From the NCBI GenBank assembly GCA_018667995.1, contig JABIQT010001011.1:1-8261 (forward strand): 8,261 nucleotides of DNA, read 5' to 3'. How positions within the stretch are numbered: position 1 is the first letter of the stretch; the number at the start of each line of letters is the position of its first letter. Source of the stretch: Candidatus Latescibacterota bacterium (GTDB lineage Bacteria > JAAXHH01 > JABIQT01). Position numbers and translations under genes: made by a program. The notes under the pieces are model-generated. The model was given only the letters and a program-made list of their open reading frames with translations. It searched no databases and was not told the origin of the DNA. Of the stretch, positions 1 through 6,953 are shown one piece after another.

Positions 1-395
1 CCCTTTGATCGGGCAATCTCCGCGGAAGCGGGATTGGGCTCGACCCCCGTGACTTCCCATCCGCGTTCTGCCGCTATTGCCAGGGCGGTCCCCGTAGAGC
101 ATCCGATATCCAGCAAGCGCCCTGTGCGCGTATGCCCCTCAAAATCGTCGAATAATCTGTTGAAGTGATTAATGTCAATCTGTTCCGTGCGAACGAAATA
201 GTCGGTAGGTGAGGCCTCGTTATTGACGTACTGAGAACGAATCCTCTCGTCCGTATTACGGGCGCTTACGATAAAGGCAAGATCGCACCGTGGACATTTT
301 GCCAAGTCGTGCTCGGAATCGATGTGCTTGTAAATATCGTCGGTGCCCGTTTCGCAGAGGGGACAGGTAGGCTGTGTGAGGGCGGGGGAGGACAT
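1..395 (-). CDS. Zinc-ribbon class I SAM-dependent methyltransferase, 3' end cut by window edge
   Basis: The gene starts at the ATG at 395 and runs off the left edge, so 131 N-terminal residues are visible. Two CxxC pairs (C11-P-L-C14 and C34-P-R-C37) form a probable zinc ribbon at the N terminus. It is followed by a Rossmann-type methyltransferase core: motif I reads LLDIGCSTGTAL (residues 94-105), and an acidic residue at the end of the second strand (GVEPN, E119) is expected to bind the SAM ribose. This arrangement is typical of small-molecule or glycan methyltransferases of the Methyltransf_11/23/25 type; the acceptor substrate cannot be told. The ribosome site is weak (AAGAG about 8 bases upstream). 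A 197-base gap separates it from the oxidoreductase gene upstream, with a candidate promoter in the gap, so it is probably its own unit. The family call is firm; the substrate is unknown. Confidence 0.85.
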   Translation of the reverse strand, partial: MSSPALTQPTCPLCETGTDDIYKHIDSEHDLAKCPRCDLAFIVSARNTDERIRSQYVNNEASPTDYFVRTEQIDINHFNRLFDDFEGHTRTGRLLDIGCSTGTALAIAAERGWEVTGVEPNPASAEIARSK

Positions 396-436
396 GGCTT
401 ATCTCTTGAAAACGGTTGACGGATCAGGCCGCGCTT

Positions 437-464
437 AATATACGCATCGGAAGGTGTGGAGCAA
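437..464 (-). promoter_or_regulatory. Candidate sigma70-like promoter for the methyltransferase gene
   Basis: On the minus strand a TATATT -10 box (437-442) follows TTGCTC (459-464) with a 16-base spacer. The -10 box matches the consensus in five of six positions, the -35 box in three. It sits about 40 bases upstream of the methyltransferase ATG, a sensible distance. The rest of the 396-592 gap shows no clear terminator and no gene. This is consensus matching only, in an organism whose sigma factor preference is unknown. Confidence 0.3.
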
Positions 465-592
465 CCATTATCCTGCCACGCTTGGCCTATCAACATCGAC
501 CACCTGGTGCAGCCGGCAGGAGCCTCGGCGACCGTCGACGCTGCCGCACCGATCCAAGTGGAGATCCATACCATATGGGGCATAGATTCAAA

Positions 593-1636
593 TCATGCAA
601 GATCCTTGACACTGACCTCCTTGCCTGATTCGGCCGACGTGTATATACCCACCAGGATCTTCTGTACCGTTAAAGCTTCCTGAAAGGAGACGATGGGGAT
701 TCCGTTGCCCCGGATCGCATCTATGAACTCAACATGCTCCTGGCGAACGGCATCATCAGGTTCTTCTTCGTGGTTGAATTCGTAAGGAATGACTTTGGTA
801 CCCTCCTCAAGTTCCACATATGGCGCCACATCTCGAGCCACGCCATTGACGCCGAGGATTTCGAATCCGTTCCCGTGTTTGGTGGGATGCATTAACCAAT
901 TGCCCTCAATGGACATAGATGAACCGTCGGCGAATCTGACGTGTGCGTGCCCGAAATCTTCTACAGTAGAGTCCGTCGCTGTACCCTCAAAGCTCACATG
1001 AGGGCTCTTCATCTTGTCCAGCCGCCGGAAGGTGGATGCGGTGACGGTCAGTGGTTCGGGAGCGCCAATCAACCACAAGCATGCGTCGAGTGTATGCACC
1101 GTTGTGGCAGCGAGGACGCCTCCCAGGGACATTTCCTTGCGGTGATGATACTGCCCCCAGGCATAACTCATGATGTGGCCCGCCCAGACGCGACTGTGAT
1201 AGACCGTCCCAAGCTCTCCGTCCTGTATGAACTGCTTGACGGCGCGCATGGCCCTGCTCTGCCGCCGCTGGACTCCCATGGTAAACTGGCGCCTGGTCTG
1301 TTTTGCACATGCCTCAATGGCTTCTGTCTCCGAGACTGTTATGCAAAGCGGCTTTTCCACTAGAACATGTGCACCGGACTGCATGGCGGCAATGGCTTGC
1401 GCTGCGTGGAAACGCGGCGGTGAGGCAACAATCACGTATTCCGGCCTGGCGACCGCGAGCATGGTCTCCATATCGCCAAAAACACCTTCGACATCGTGCT
1501 TCGTGGAAAGCGTCGTGGCATTTTCCTCATTGGGATCCATTAATGCGACCACATCTATGTCTTGAATCGAATTAAGCTGCTTCAGATGGACATCGCCCAT
1601 GATCCCGGCGCCAACTACGGCTGTTCGAACGGACAT
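593..1636 (-). CDS. Gfo/Idh/MocA-family NAD(P)-dependent oxidoreductase
   Basis: This 347-residue protein has the usual length and layout of the family. An N-terminal Rossmann fold carries the dinucleotide motif GAGIMG (residues 9-14), followed by the signature EKP (E94-K95-P96), whose lysine normally contacts the nicotinamide and substrate. The C-terminal half is the alpha/beta substrate domain, with the region around LGGVLAATTVHTLD (171-184) supplying the conserved histidine H181. In many members an aspartate lies four residues before that histidine; here A177 is at that place. Members oxidise or reduce sugars, inositols and related polyols; the substrate here is not predictable. The start is secure: ATG at 1636 has a strong GGAGGAG site at 1641-1647. 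The gene begins 18 bases after the nitrilase stop codon, so the two are almost certainly co-transcribed. No signal peptide is seen, so it should act in the cytoplasm. Confidence 0.93.
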   Translation of the reverse strand: MSVRTAVVGAGIMGDVHLKQLNSIQDIDVVALMDPNEENATTLSTKHDVEGVFGDMETMLAVARPEYVIVASPPRFHAAQAIAAMQSGAHVLVEKPLCITVSETEAIEACAKQTRRQFTMGVQRRQSRAMRAVKQFIQDGELGTVYHSRVWAGHIMSYAWGQYHHRKEMSLGGVLAATTVHTLDACLWLIGAPEPLTVTASTFRRLDKMKSPHVSFEGTATDSTVEDFGHAHVRFADGSSMSIEGNWLMHPTKHGNGFEILGVNGVARDVAPYVELEEGTKVIPYEFNHEEEPDDAVRQEHVEFIDAIRGNGIPIVSFQEALTVQKILVGIYTSAESGKEVSVKDLA

Positions 1637-1654
1637 TAATCTCCTCCACTGATT

Positions 1655-2527
1655 TCATGAGTTGGATTTTCCACCGGATTCCGGTGGGAGATTGGCCTCG
1701 GGCGGATGAATCTGCCCCGCAGTATCTCCAAGCATGGCATACAATTCCGGCCTTCGATGGTGTTTTCCGTATATACCCTCGCGCCTCTGTTCCTCGAGAG
1801 CGTCCAGATCAACTTCATAGATCAGGATGCCCTCTTCTTCGCTCAGTTCCTCGTGAATATTGCCCAGGGGGTCAAATGCCATACTATGCCCATTCTGCGA
1901 AGGGGTTGCATGGTTTACCATGAATATATGGCACTCATTCTCAAAGGCTCGAGTTCTTAGCAGACACCGATGGATGTCATCAGTGGGGCATGTGCATGCC
2001 AACGGATTGAAGATAACGTCTGCCCCTTGTAGCATCAGAAGGCGGGCACTCTCAGGCAATTCCCGGTCGTAACAGATCATGATACCTGCGGTCATGGACC
2101 CGGTCGCAGTAGTGAAGGGCCAGACTGGAAATGTAGAACCGTTACGCCAACCATCCCCGGTCTCGTAACGGTTAAGATGAACCTTTCGCATTACGCCAAG
2201 AATAGCGCCGGACGGATCGATTACCGGCATGGCATTGTAGACTTCGCCCTCCCTGATTTCTGAAAGACCAAGGAGGATATAGATGTTCAGCTCTTTCGCG
2301 AGTGCGGAGATGCGCTCGGTTGCGGGCCCCGGAATTGTCTCCGCCAACCGGCGTTCGGTTGGTCCACCAAGATAGCCCGTAAGAAGAACTTCGGGCGTCA
2401 ACACAATCTGCGCGCCGCGTGAGGCTGCTTCGCGAATAAGACGGGTGGCCGTATCGAGGTTTCGTTCCTTCTGTTCCGGCAGTCCGGCCAACTGGACCCC
2501 TCCCAGCGTGATCTTCCCTTTTCCCAT
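1655..2527 (-). CDS. Nitrilase-superfamily carbon-nitrogen hydrolase
   Basis: A 290-residue enzyme of the CN_hydrolase family, which hydrolyses amides, carbamoyl compounds or nitriles through a Glu-Lys-Cys triad. The triad is visible: E46 in LTPEVLLTGY, K115 in MRKVHL and C153 in MICYDRELPESA; E122 (RYETGDGW) fits the second conserved glutamate. The stretch around CYDRELPESARLLMLQGAD resembles the amidase and N-carbamoyl hydrolase branches more than true nitrilases, but this is only a family-level impression. The ATG at 2527 is chosen because GAGG lies six bases upstream; a TTG at 2539 would add four residues but would bury that site. It is the first gene of an operon with the oxidoreductase downstream, preceded by a promoter-like sequence and a structured leader. 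No signal peptide is seen. The substrate is unknown. Confidence 0.93.
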   Translation of the reverse strand: MGKGKITLGGVQLAGLPEQKERNLDTATRLIREAASRGAQIVLTPEVLLTGYLGGPTERRLAETIPGPATERISALAKELNIYILLGLSEIREGEVYNAMPVIDPSGAILGVMRKVHLNRYETGDGWRNGSTFPVWPFTTATGSMTAGIMICYDRELPESARLLMLQGADVIFNPLACTCPTDDIHRCLLRTRAFENECHIFMVNHATPSQNGHSMAFDPLGNIHEELSEEEGILIYEVDLDALEEQRREGIYGKHHRRPELYAMLGDTAGQIHPPEANLPPESGGKSNS

Positions 2528-2533
2528 GCAATG

Positions 2534-2537
2534 CCTC
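2534..2537 (-). promoter_or_regulatory. Ribosome binding site that fixes the nitrilase start
   Basis: GAGG on the minus strand lies six bases before the ATG at 2527. It overlaps the alternative in-frame TTG at 2539, which has no comparable site upstream, so the ATG start is preferred. Confidence 0.65.
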
Positions 2538-2569
2538 AATCTTGTTGGCTTCCGTGGTCGCAGACCGGC

Positions 2570-2616
2570 TTTTGATGCCTTGTGTTCGTGAAAGAACCGA
2601 TTCCGTGTTTTGATGC
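2570..2616. repeat. 9-bp direct repeat in the nitrilase leader
   Basis: TTTTGATGC (GCATCAAAA on the transcribed sense) occurs at 2570-2578 and 2608-2616, 38 bp apart, between the stem-loop and the ribosome site of the nitrilase gene. The flanks also share a little similarity. It could be a protein or RNA-binding element, or chance. Confidence 0.4.
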
Positions 2617-2629
2617 TGTGATCATTTGC

Positions 2630-2676
2630 GGACGCCTGCGGTGCGAAAGCATCCGCTGCTTACTTTACGGGCGTCC
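2630..2676 (-). promoter_or_regulatory. Nested stem-loop at the predicted 5' end of the nitrilase operon leader
   Basis: On the minus strand GGACGCC (2676-2670) pairs perfectly with GGCGTCC (2636-2630). Enclosed is a second hairpin in which GCGG-A-TGC pairs with GCACCGC around a TTTC loop, with one bulged A. The internal loop is lopsided: about 13 bases on the 5' side and a single A on the 3' side. The outer stem begins at or within a base or two of the transcription start predicted from the promoter at 2683-2711. No U-tract follows, so it is not a terminator. It does not match any riboswitch class I can recall. It may protect the 5' end of the mRNA or sense a ligand; function is inference only. 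Confidence 0.45.
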
Positions 2677-2682
2677 TGGTAC

Positions 2683-2711
2683 AATATAGCCGTCACGATT
2701 TCCCTCGCCAA
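2683..2711 (-). promoter_or_regulatory. Predicted sigma70-like promoter of the nitrilase-oxidoreductase operon
   Basis: TTGGCG (2706-2711) and TATATT (2683-2688) are separated by exactly 17 bases on the minus strand; they match the consensus at four and five of six positions. Transcription would begin near 2676-2677, giving a leader of about 149 nt before the ATG at 2527. The -35 box directly follows the U-tract of the upstream gene's terminator, a compact arrangement that supports a new transcription unit here. Confidence 0.55.
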
Positions 2712-2712
2712 C

Positions 2713-2743
2713 AAAAAGCCTCCCCAAAGAATGTCGGGGAGGC
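2713..2743 (-). terminator. Intrinsic terminator of the ABC permease gene
   Basis: An 8-bp perfect GC-rich stem (GCCTCCCC at 2743-2736 pairing with GGGGAGGC at 2725-2718 on the minus strand) with a 10-base loop is followed at once by TTTTT. It lies 46 bases after the permease stop codon, in the right orientation to end that transcript. Confidence 0.9.
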
Positions 2744-2788
2744 CTGCTCGGTTCTTTCTGAATTCACATCTATGCTGGCTCGGGAAAT

Positions 2789-5176
2789 TCAACCTCGACG
2801 TAAAGACTCCACTGGATTAATCCATGCAGCGGAAATGGACTGATAACTCACAGTCACGATGGCCACAAGAAACGTCAAAAGTGTACCGTAAAGGAAAGTT
2901 GCCGCCTGTATTTCAGCGTGATAGGCAAATCCCTGGTGCCAGTTTACCATCACAAGGTATGCTACCGGCCAGGCTATCACGTTGCTGACAATCAACAGCA
3001 GGACCACCTCCGTAGAAAGAAGGGTGACGATCTTTGTGGCACTTGCACCCAGGACCTTCCGAATACCGATCTCTTTCGTCCGCTGCTCTGCGGTGAATGA
3101 GGTAAGACCCAACAGCCCCAGGCAAGCGATCAGGATTGTCATCATTGAGAACGCGCTAAAAAGAGCACTTAACCTGCTCTCAACACGGTACAGAGCTTCA
3201 AAGTCATCATCTAAAAAGGAGTACACCAAAGGATAGTCCACGAAGACCTGACGCCACGCCGAATCGATAAACTGCATGGTTTCGGCAATTCTCTCGGGAC
3301 GAATTCGGATGGCGATATGCGTACCTCCGAGGGGAGCCAATACGAGCGGCTCGATATTACTATGGAGTGACCTGAGATGAAAGTCGCGCACCACGCCAAC
3401 CACGGTCAATCGGTCGCTGTTGGAAAGTGTTATCTGTTTGCCCACAGCATTGTCGGCAGAATCCCAGCCGAATCGCGACACGGCTCGTTCGTTGATCACG
3501 ATATTCTGATCATCGACCTGTAGATTCCCCTGGGATCGAAAATTGCGACCGGCAATGACCTCGAGGCCCAATGTGGAGATGATATCGCGATCCCCGACCA
3601 TGTATTGGATATCCACCGTCGTGCTTGCATCCATACCTGCAGGTCTTACTGTCATCAATGGCAACATACCGATTCCACCGGGGCGCCCGGGCATCGTGTT
3701 TGAACGAGATACCGCGACAATGCCCTCCCCTTCAATCAAGACACTTTTCAATGCTTCAAATCGATCGAATATAGGTTGAATAGCTGCGGGCACAGTCACC
3801 ACGTGCTCCTTATCAAATCCCAGGCGCTTGGTGCGTACGTATTCAAGCTGTTCATAGACTACCCCGGTCCCGATAATCAAGATTGTTGAAATGGCGAACT
3901 GGAGTATTACGAGGCTCTTTCGAAGTAGTGTGCCGGCGCCTCCTGTCGTCACCGACCCCTTCAATACGGCACCAGGCTGAAACGACGACAGGAAGAAAGC
4001 AGGATAACTCCCGGCGACGACACCAGCGAACATGGCGATTGCCACAAGCCAGGCAAGTATTTCGCCGTCACCGAATGAGAGTACCAACTCCTTTCCCGTG
4101 AAGTCATTGAAGCTCGGAATCAACATCTGTACCGCTGCCGCTGCCAGGAAGAGTGCGATGAGGGAGATGAGAATTGATTCGCCGAGGAACTGACGAATCA
4201 ACTGCCCCCGACTCGCACCGACCACTTTACGCAGGCCGACCTCCCGAGCTCGGCGCACGGATCTTGCGGTTGCCATATTCATGAAATTGATACAAGCGAT
4301 GATCAGCATGAAAAGCGCAATCGATGAGAGAATGTAGATGTATGCCATGTCGGAATTTACGCCAATTTCATTCTCCAGTTTCGAAAACAGATGAATATCG
4401 GTCATGGGCTGAAGCTTTGGTGTCAGTCTGACTGTTCCCGTGTAGTTTTCTTGCTGGTATCGCTTAGCCATGAATAGAGGGATCTGGCTTTCCAGGTCTG
4501 ATGGCTGGGTGCCTTCATCCAGTCGCACATACGTATAGAATTCCATATTGTCCCAGGATTCGAGGACATCCGAGCGGTAGAAGCCTGGCATCGATGCGAT
4601 TGAGAAGAACATCTCGGGACGAAAATGAGTATCAGCAGGTATGTCCCTCATAACGCCGGTCACCCGGACCATCATGGCACCATCGTCTGCCGATAAGATC
4701 TTTCCCATGGCATTTTGGTCACCAAAGTACTTACGGGCGATTGATTCGGAGATGACCACAGAATTCGGATCCCGCAGTGCCGAAGCTGGATTTCCCTGTA
4801 CCAGATCAAAACCAAATAGATCGAACACATTCGCATCCGTCCAATAGACCTTACTTTCGTAAAACACACGATCCTCGAACCGCATCATCCACACGCCGAA
4901 CGGGGGCTTGAATCGCGTGAAACCTTCGATCTGTGCAAAGGACTCTTTCATTGCCGGTCCCAAAGCAGGAGGGGTGGTTGCATTTCCACCATCGACAACC
5001 CGGTACATACGGTCCGCATGTTCGTGATATTGATCATAACCCAGTTCATCCTGGATATACAGGATGATCAGAAGGCAACAAGCCATGCCGATGGCCAGCC
5101 CCGACACATTTATGGCAGAATATCCCATCTGGCGGCGTAAATTCCGGATGGCGATTTTAATATAGTTCGACAACAT
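2789..5176 (-). CDS. Orphan MacB/FtsX-type ABC transporter permease
   Basis: A 795-residue inner-membrane protein with the duplicated layout of long FtsX/MacB permeases. It has an N-terminal transmembrane helix (about residues 22-41, after MLSNYIKIAIRNLRRQMGYS), a periplasmic MacB-like core (about 60-275), a first FtsX block with helices near 279-301, 332-353 and 373-395, a fifth helix near 422-440, a second periplasmic core (about 450-650) and a second FtsX block with helices near 673-693, 721-742 and 758-778. The cytoplasmic coupling motif appears twice, as EVGLRKVVGAS and EIGIRKVLGAS. Such proteins couple ATP hydrolysis elsewhere to export or envelope mechanics, but no ATPase gene lies beside it here. 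The ATG at 5176 is chosen because GAGGG lies five bases upstream and the family usually begins MLxNYxKIAxRNL; a TTG at 5239 would add 21 residues of unlikely sequence. It ends at a strong terminator. The cargo is unknown. Confidence 0.93.
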   Translation of the reverse strand: MLSNYIKIAIRNLRRQMGYSAINVSGLAIGMACCLLIILYIQDELGYDQYHEHADRMYRVVDGGNATTPPALGPAMKESFAQIEGFTRFKPPFGVWMMRFEDRVFYESKVYWTDANVFDLFGFDLVQGNPASALRDPNSVVISESIARKYFGDQNAMGKILSADDGAMMVRVTGVMRDIPADTHFRPEMFFSIASMPGFYRSDVLESWDNMEFYTYVRLDEGTQPSDLESQIPLFMAKRYQQENYTGTVRLTPKLQPMTDIHLFSKLENEIGVNSDMAYIYILSSIALFMLIIACINFMNMATARSVRRAREVGLRKVVGASRGQLIRQFLGESILISLIALFLAAAAVQMLIPSFNDFTGKELVLSFGDGEILAWLVAIAMFAGVVAGSYPAFFLSSFQPGAVLKGSVTTGGAGTLLRKSLVILQFAISTILIIGTGVVYEQLEYVRTKRLGFDKEHVVTVPAAIQPIFDRFEALKSVLIEGEGIVAVSRSNTMPGRPGGIGMLPLMTVRPAGMDASTTVDIQYMVGDRDIISTLGLEVIAGRNFRSQGNLQVDDQNIVINERAVSRFGWDSADNAVGKQITLSNSDRLTVVGVVRDFHLRSLHSNIEPLVLAPLGGTHIAIRIRPERIAETMQFIDSAWRQVFVDYPLVYSFLDDDFEALYRVESRLSALFSAFSMMTILIACLGLLGLTSFTAEQRTKEIGIRKVLGASATKIVTLLSTEVVLLLIVSNVIAWPVAYLVMVNWHQGFAYHAEIQAATFLYGTLLTFLVAIVTVSYQSISAAWINPVESLRRG

Positions 5177-5181
5177 AGGTA

Positions 5182-5186
5182 CCCTC
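5182..5186 (-). promoter_or_regulatory. Ribosome binding site that fixes the ABC permease start
   Basis: GAGGG on the minus strand is five bases before the ATG at 5176. It supports that start over the upstream TTG at 5239. Confidence 0.6.
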
Positions 5187-5524
5187 ACCGTGGAATGTGT
5201 GGAAGAGTCAAATCGAGCGTCTCGGCATACCGGAGTCAAAGCGCAAAACTCATGCCAAGTGTTCCTACATGCCTACCAGGTAGAAATCAGGTACGGGCGG
5301 TGTGCGAAAATGTGACACGAAGTGTACGCTGACGGACAGAATGGATGCTCTCATTTACGCAAGCACACCGGCAAGAAGGTGTCTGTTCGGTTCCGGCAGA
5401 GATTTCGGGAAATTGAGATCGGCCTACAATCGAGCGAGGGGACAAGCATTTCGAAAGATGGATTCTTATAGATCAGCAACTAACTCCAAGGTCCTGGGAC
5501 GAAACACGGACAAACATAGTCTCC

Positions 5525-5550
5525 AAAACCTATCGGTAGAAAGCCATAGG
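5525..5550 (-). terminator. Weak terminator candidate after the TIGR03032 gene
   Basis: On the minus strand CCTAT (5550-5546) pairs with ATAGG (5533-5529), with one possible further G-C pair past a mismatch, and is followed by TTTT (5528-5525). It lies about 84 bases past the stop at 5634. The stem is short and AT-rich, so it may be chance. Confidence 0.25.
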
Positions 5551-5633
5551 AGACTATCTACTGTTCCGGGCAGACTTCCCAACGGGGCACATTGGTGTGG
5601 AGATTCGAAACCCAGAGCAGGGATGCCCGGTAT

Positions 5634-6701
5634 TCAAGCTTCATCTCCCTCTTTGCCCCAATAGGTAGTCTCTGGCGTAGATAATGCCCGCCGGAAGATG
5701 GGAGATTCGGTACCCAGGATTCCCGGACGTCGCATATCCGGGAGCACCAATACATCGTATATCTCACTGCAGGAATTTACGTACTTTATCTGGCCGACCA
5801 CCGCACCTGTTGGCAGATGGATAACCATTACACCACAAAAAGTGGCTCCCGCAGCAGCCAGAGGTAGGTCACCGAAAGTGTGCGTCTTACGCAGATGGGA
5901 AGAGCCGACAAACAGATAGTCCCCGATTCTTCCCATTCCCCGGACAAAACCAGGAATGCGCGCAACCGTGTCATAGCTGCCCTTGGTGAGATCAGCGTGG
6001 ACCAATTCCCCCGACGCTGAGAGCAGTAGATATACCTCTCCGTCATAGACCCGCGGTGAATGCGGCATGGCAAGTCCGTGAAGCAAGATGTCGTTCGAAT
6101 CTACGTCGACCAGCACACCGCCCGTCAATTTATCTGGCCGCCATCCCTGGACAGAATCCGTGCGTCCCTGGGCCGTTACGTATCGCGGTTTACCATCTTG
6201 CAGCGCCATGCCATTTAAATGGCACCGGTCTTGAGGCGCGAGACTGCTTATGAACGGGGGGCGCCATATGGGCACAAAGTTAAACCCGTCGTCCAGTCGA
6301 AATAAGCAGGAGAACAACGTATTTACACCCACAAGTCCATCCGGTGTGAAGGCGAGATCATGGGCATCAATGGCGCCACAGTAGTAGGTAGATCTGGGCA
6401 CGTATAGCGCATCGTACCAATCCGGTTTATTGGGGTAGGTAGACGCCAGGCGAGGTTCGTTGGCAAGGACAACAATTTCGTGCTTCGTGGCAATTGCCAT
6501 CCGACTGCCCTCAAGAGCCATACCCATGGGTGTGTCAAATGTACGAGGCAGTTGATTGAGCTGCTCCCCATCAGAGCTGAGAAATATGACTTTGCCAGCT
6601 TGATAGGTGCTCAGAGCAAGGGAACAATTGAGACCCGCCAGCAATTCGGGGATCTCGGGAGTGTAGGAGCACGAAAAAGGGGGTTGCTTGGGGTCCATCA
6701 T
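5634..6701 (-). CDS. TIGR03032/DUF4915 family protein, probable beta-propeller
   Basis: This 355-residue protein matches my memory of the TIGR03032 (DUF4915) family: an early TYQAGK (residues 32-37), HLNGMALQDGKPRYVTAQG (161-179), GGVLVDV (194-200), GLAMPHSPRVYDGEVYLL (209-226) and IPGFVRGM (249-256). Repeated strands of the form 'G-x-L/V-x-V-x-L' suggest a beta-propeller. Family function is not established; some members sit beside or are fused to sulfotransferase or TPR domains, but no such partner is here. No signal peptide or membrane segment is seen, so it is probably cytoplasmic. Two adjacent ATGs (6701 and 6698) could start it; neither has a strong ribosome site, and an in-frame stop near 6747 with no other ATG between rules out a longer ATG-started form. 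The length is close to the family's usual size. It appears to be a single-gene unit. Confidence 0.85.
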   Translation of the reverse strand: MMDPKQPPFSCSYTPEIPELLAGLNCSLALSTYQAGKVIFLSSDGEQLNQLPRTFDTPMGMALEGSRMAIATKHEIVVLANEPRLASTYPNKPDWYDALYVPRSTYYCGAIDAHDLAFTPDGLVGVNTLFSCLFRLDDGFNFVPIWRPPFISSLAPQDRCHLNGMALQDGKPRYVTAQGRTDSVQGWRPDKLTGGVLVDVDSNDILLHGLAMPHSPRVYDGEVYLLLSASGELVHADLTKGSYDTVARIPGFVRGMGRIGDYLFVGSSHLRKTHTFGDLPLAAAGATFCGVMVIHLPTGAVVGQIKYVNSCSEIYDVLVLPDMRRPGILGTESPIFRRALSTPETTYWGKEGDEA

Positions 6702-6865
6702 GTACGAGGCTTCAGGTCGATAATGTCCATAGTAATAGCGCTTCTCTCAAAGACTCAGATTGGCAGCAAGAACCCGTGGGTGACGCAAGAATCTGCCTCG
6801 AGGCGCCGCACACTACAGAATTACGGCATGAGCTTCACACGTAAAGCCAATGGGCCGCCAAATGC

Positions 6866-6879
6866 AGAATTGTAATTCT
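6866..6879. repeat. Palindrome AGAATT-GT-AATTCT upstream of the TIGR03032 gene
   Basis: Perfect 6-bp arms around a 2-bp centre, about 165 bases before the TIGR03032 start in the 6702-6972 gap. Its size and symmetry fit a dimeric regulator site; another AGAATTA lies nearby at about 6816. There is no U-tract, so it is unlikely to be a terminator. The remainder of the gap shows no gene and no convincing promoter. Confidence 0.3.
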
Positions 6880-6953
6880 AAAGCACTGTATCATTGTTGA
6901 TCCGCACCGTAGATAGAGTCGATGCTACGATTACAATATGTTGTGCCCATCTG

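Larger units (their letters stand above)
5177..5633. other. 457-base non-coding region upstream of the ABC permease
   Basis: No convincing gene is seen. The part next to the permease holds short repeats: GAGTCAAA twice (5205-5212, 5233-5240), CATGCC twice (5251-5256, 5268-5273) and the palindrome CTACC-A-GGTAG (5273-5283). The part next to the TIGR03032 gene holds a weak terminator-like hairpin (5525-5550) and the inverted pair CCGGGCA/TGCCCGG (5566-5572, 5624-5630) with a 51-base loop. The permease promoter must be here, but no good -10/-35 pair was found. The region is long for this window and may hold an undetected small RNA. Confidence 0.5.

Noticed and set aside
266-583. Open frame of 105 codons on the minus strand
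   Set aside because: It overlaps the methyltransferase start in another frame; the methyltransferase has real zinc-ribbon and SAM motifs, while this frame has low-complexity sequence and no motif.
2528-2539. TTG start giving four more residues on the nitrilase
   Set aside because: The TTG overlaps the GAGG that serves the ATG at 2527, and it has no site of its own.
2626-2820. Plus-strand open frame of 64 codons over the terminator and promoter
   Set aside because: It runs through the terminator hairpin and the end of the permease gene and shows no protein-like features.
5177-5239. TTG start giving 21 more residues on the ABC permease
   Set aside because: The extra residues do not resemble the family, and the ATG at 5176 has a proper ribosome site and the usual family N terminus.
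5302-5664. Plus-strand open frame of 120 codons in the long gap
   Set aside because: The composition is unlike a protein (many Arg, Ser and Thr, no domain), it runs into the 3' end of the TIGR03032 gene, and no ribosome site was seen.
6866-6879. Terminator for the secreted-protein gene
   Set aside because: The palindrome is AT-rich with a 2-base centre that cannot form a loop without losing pairs, and no U-tract follows.
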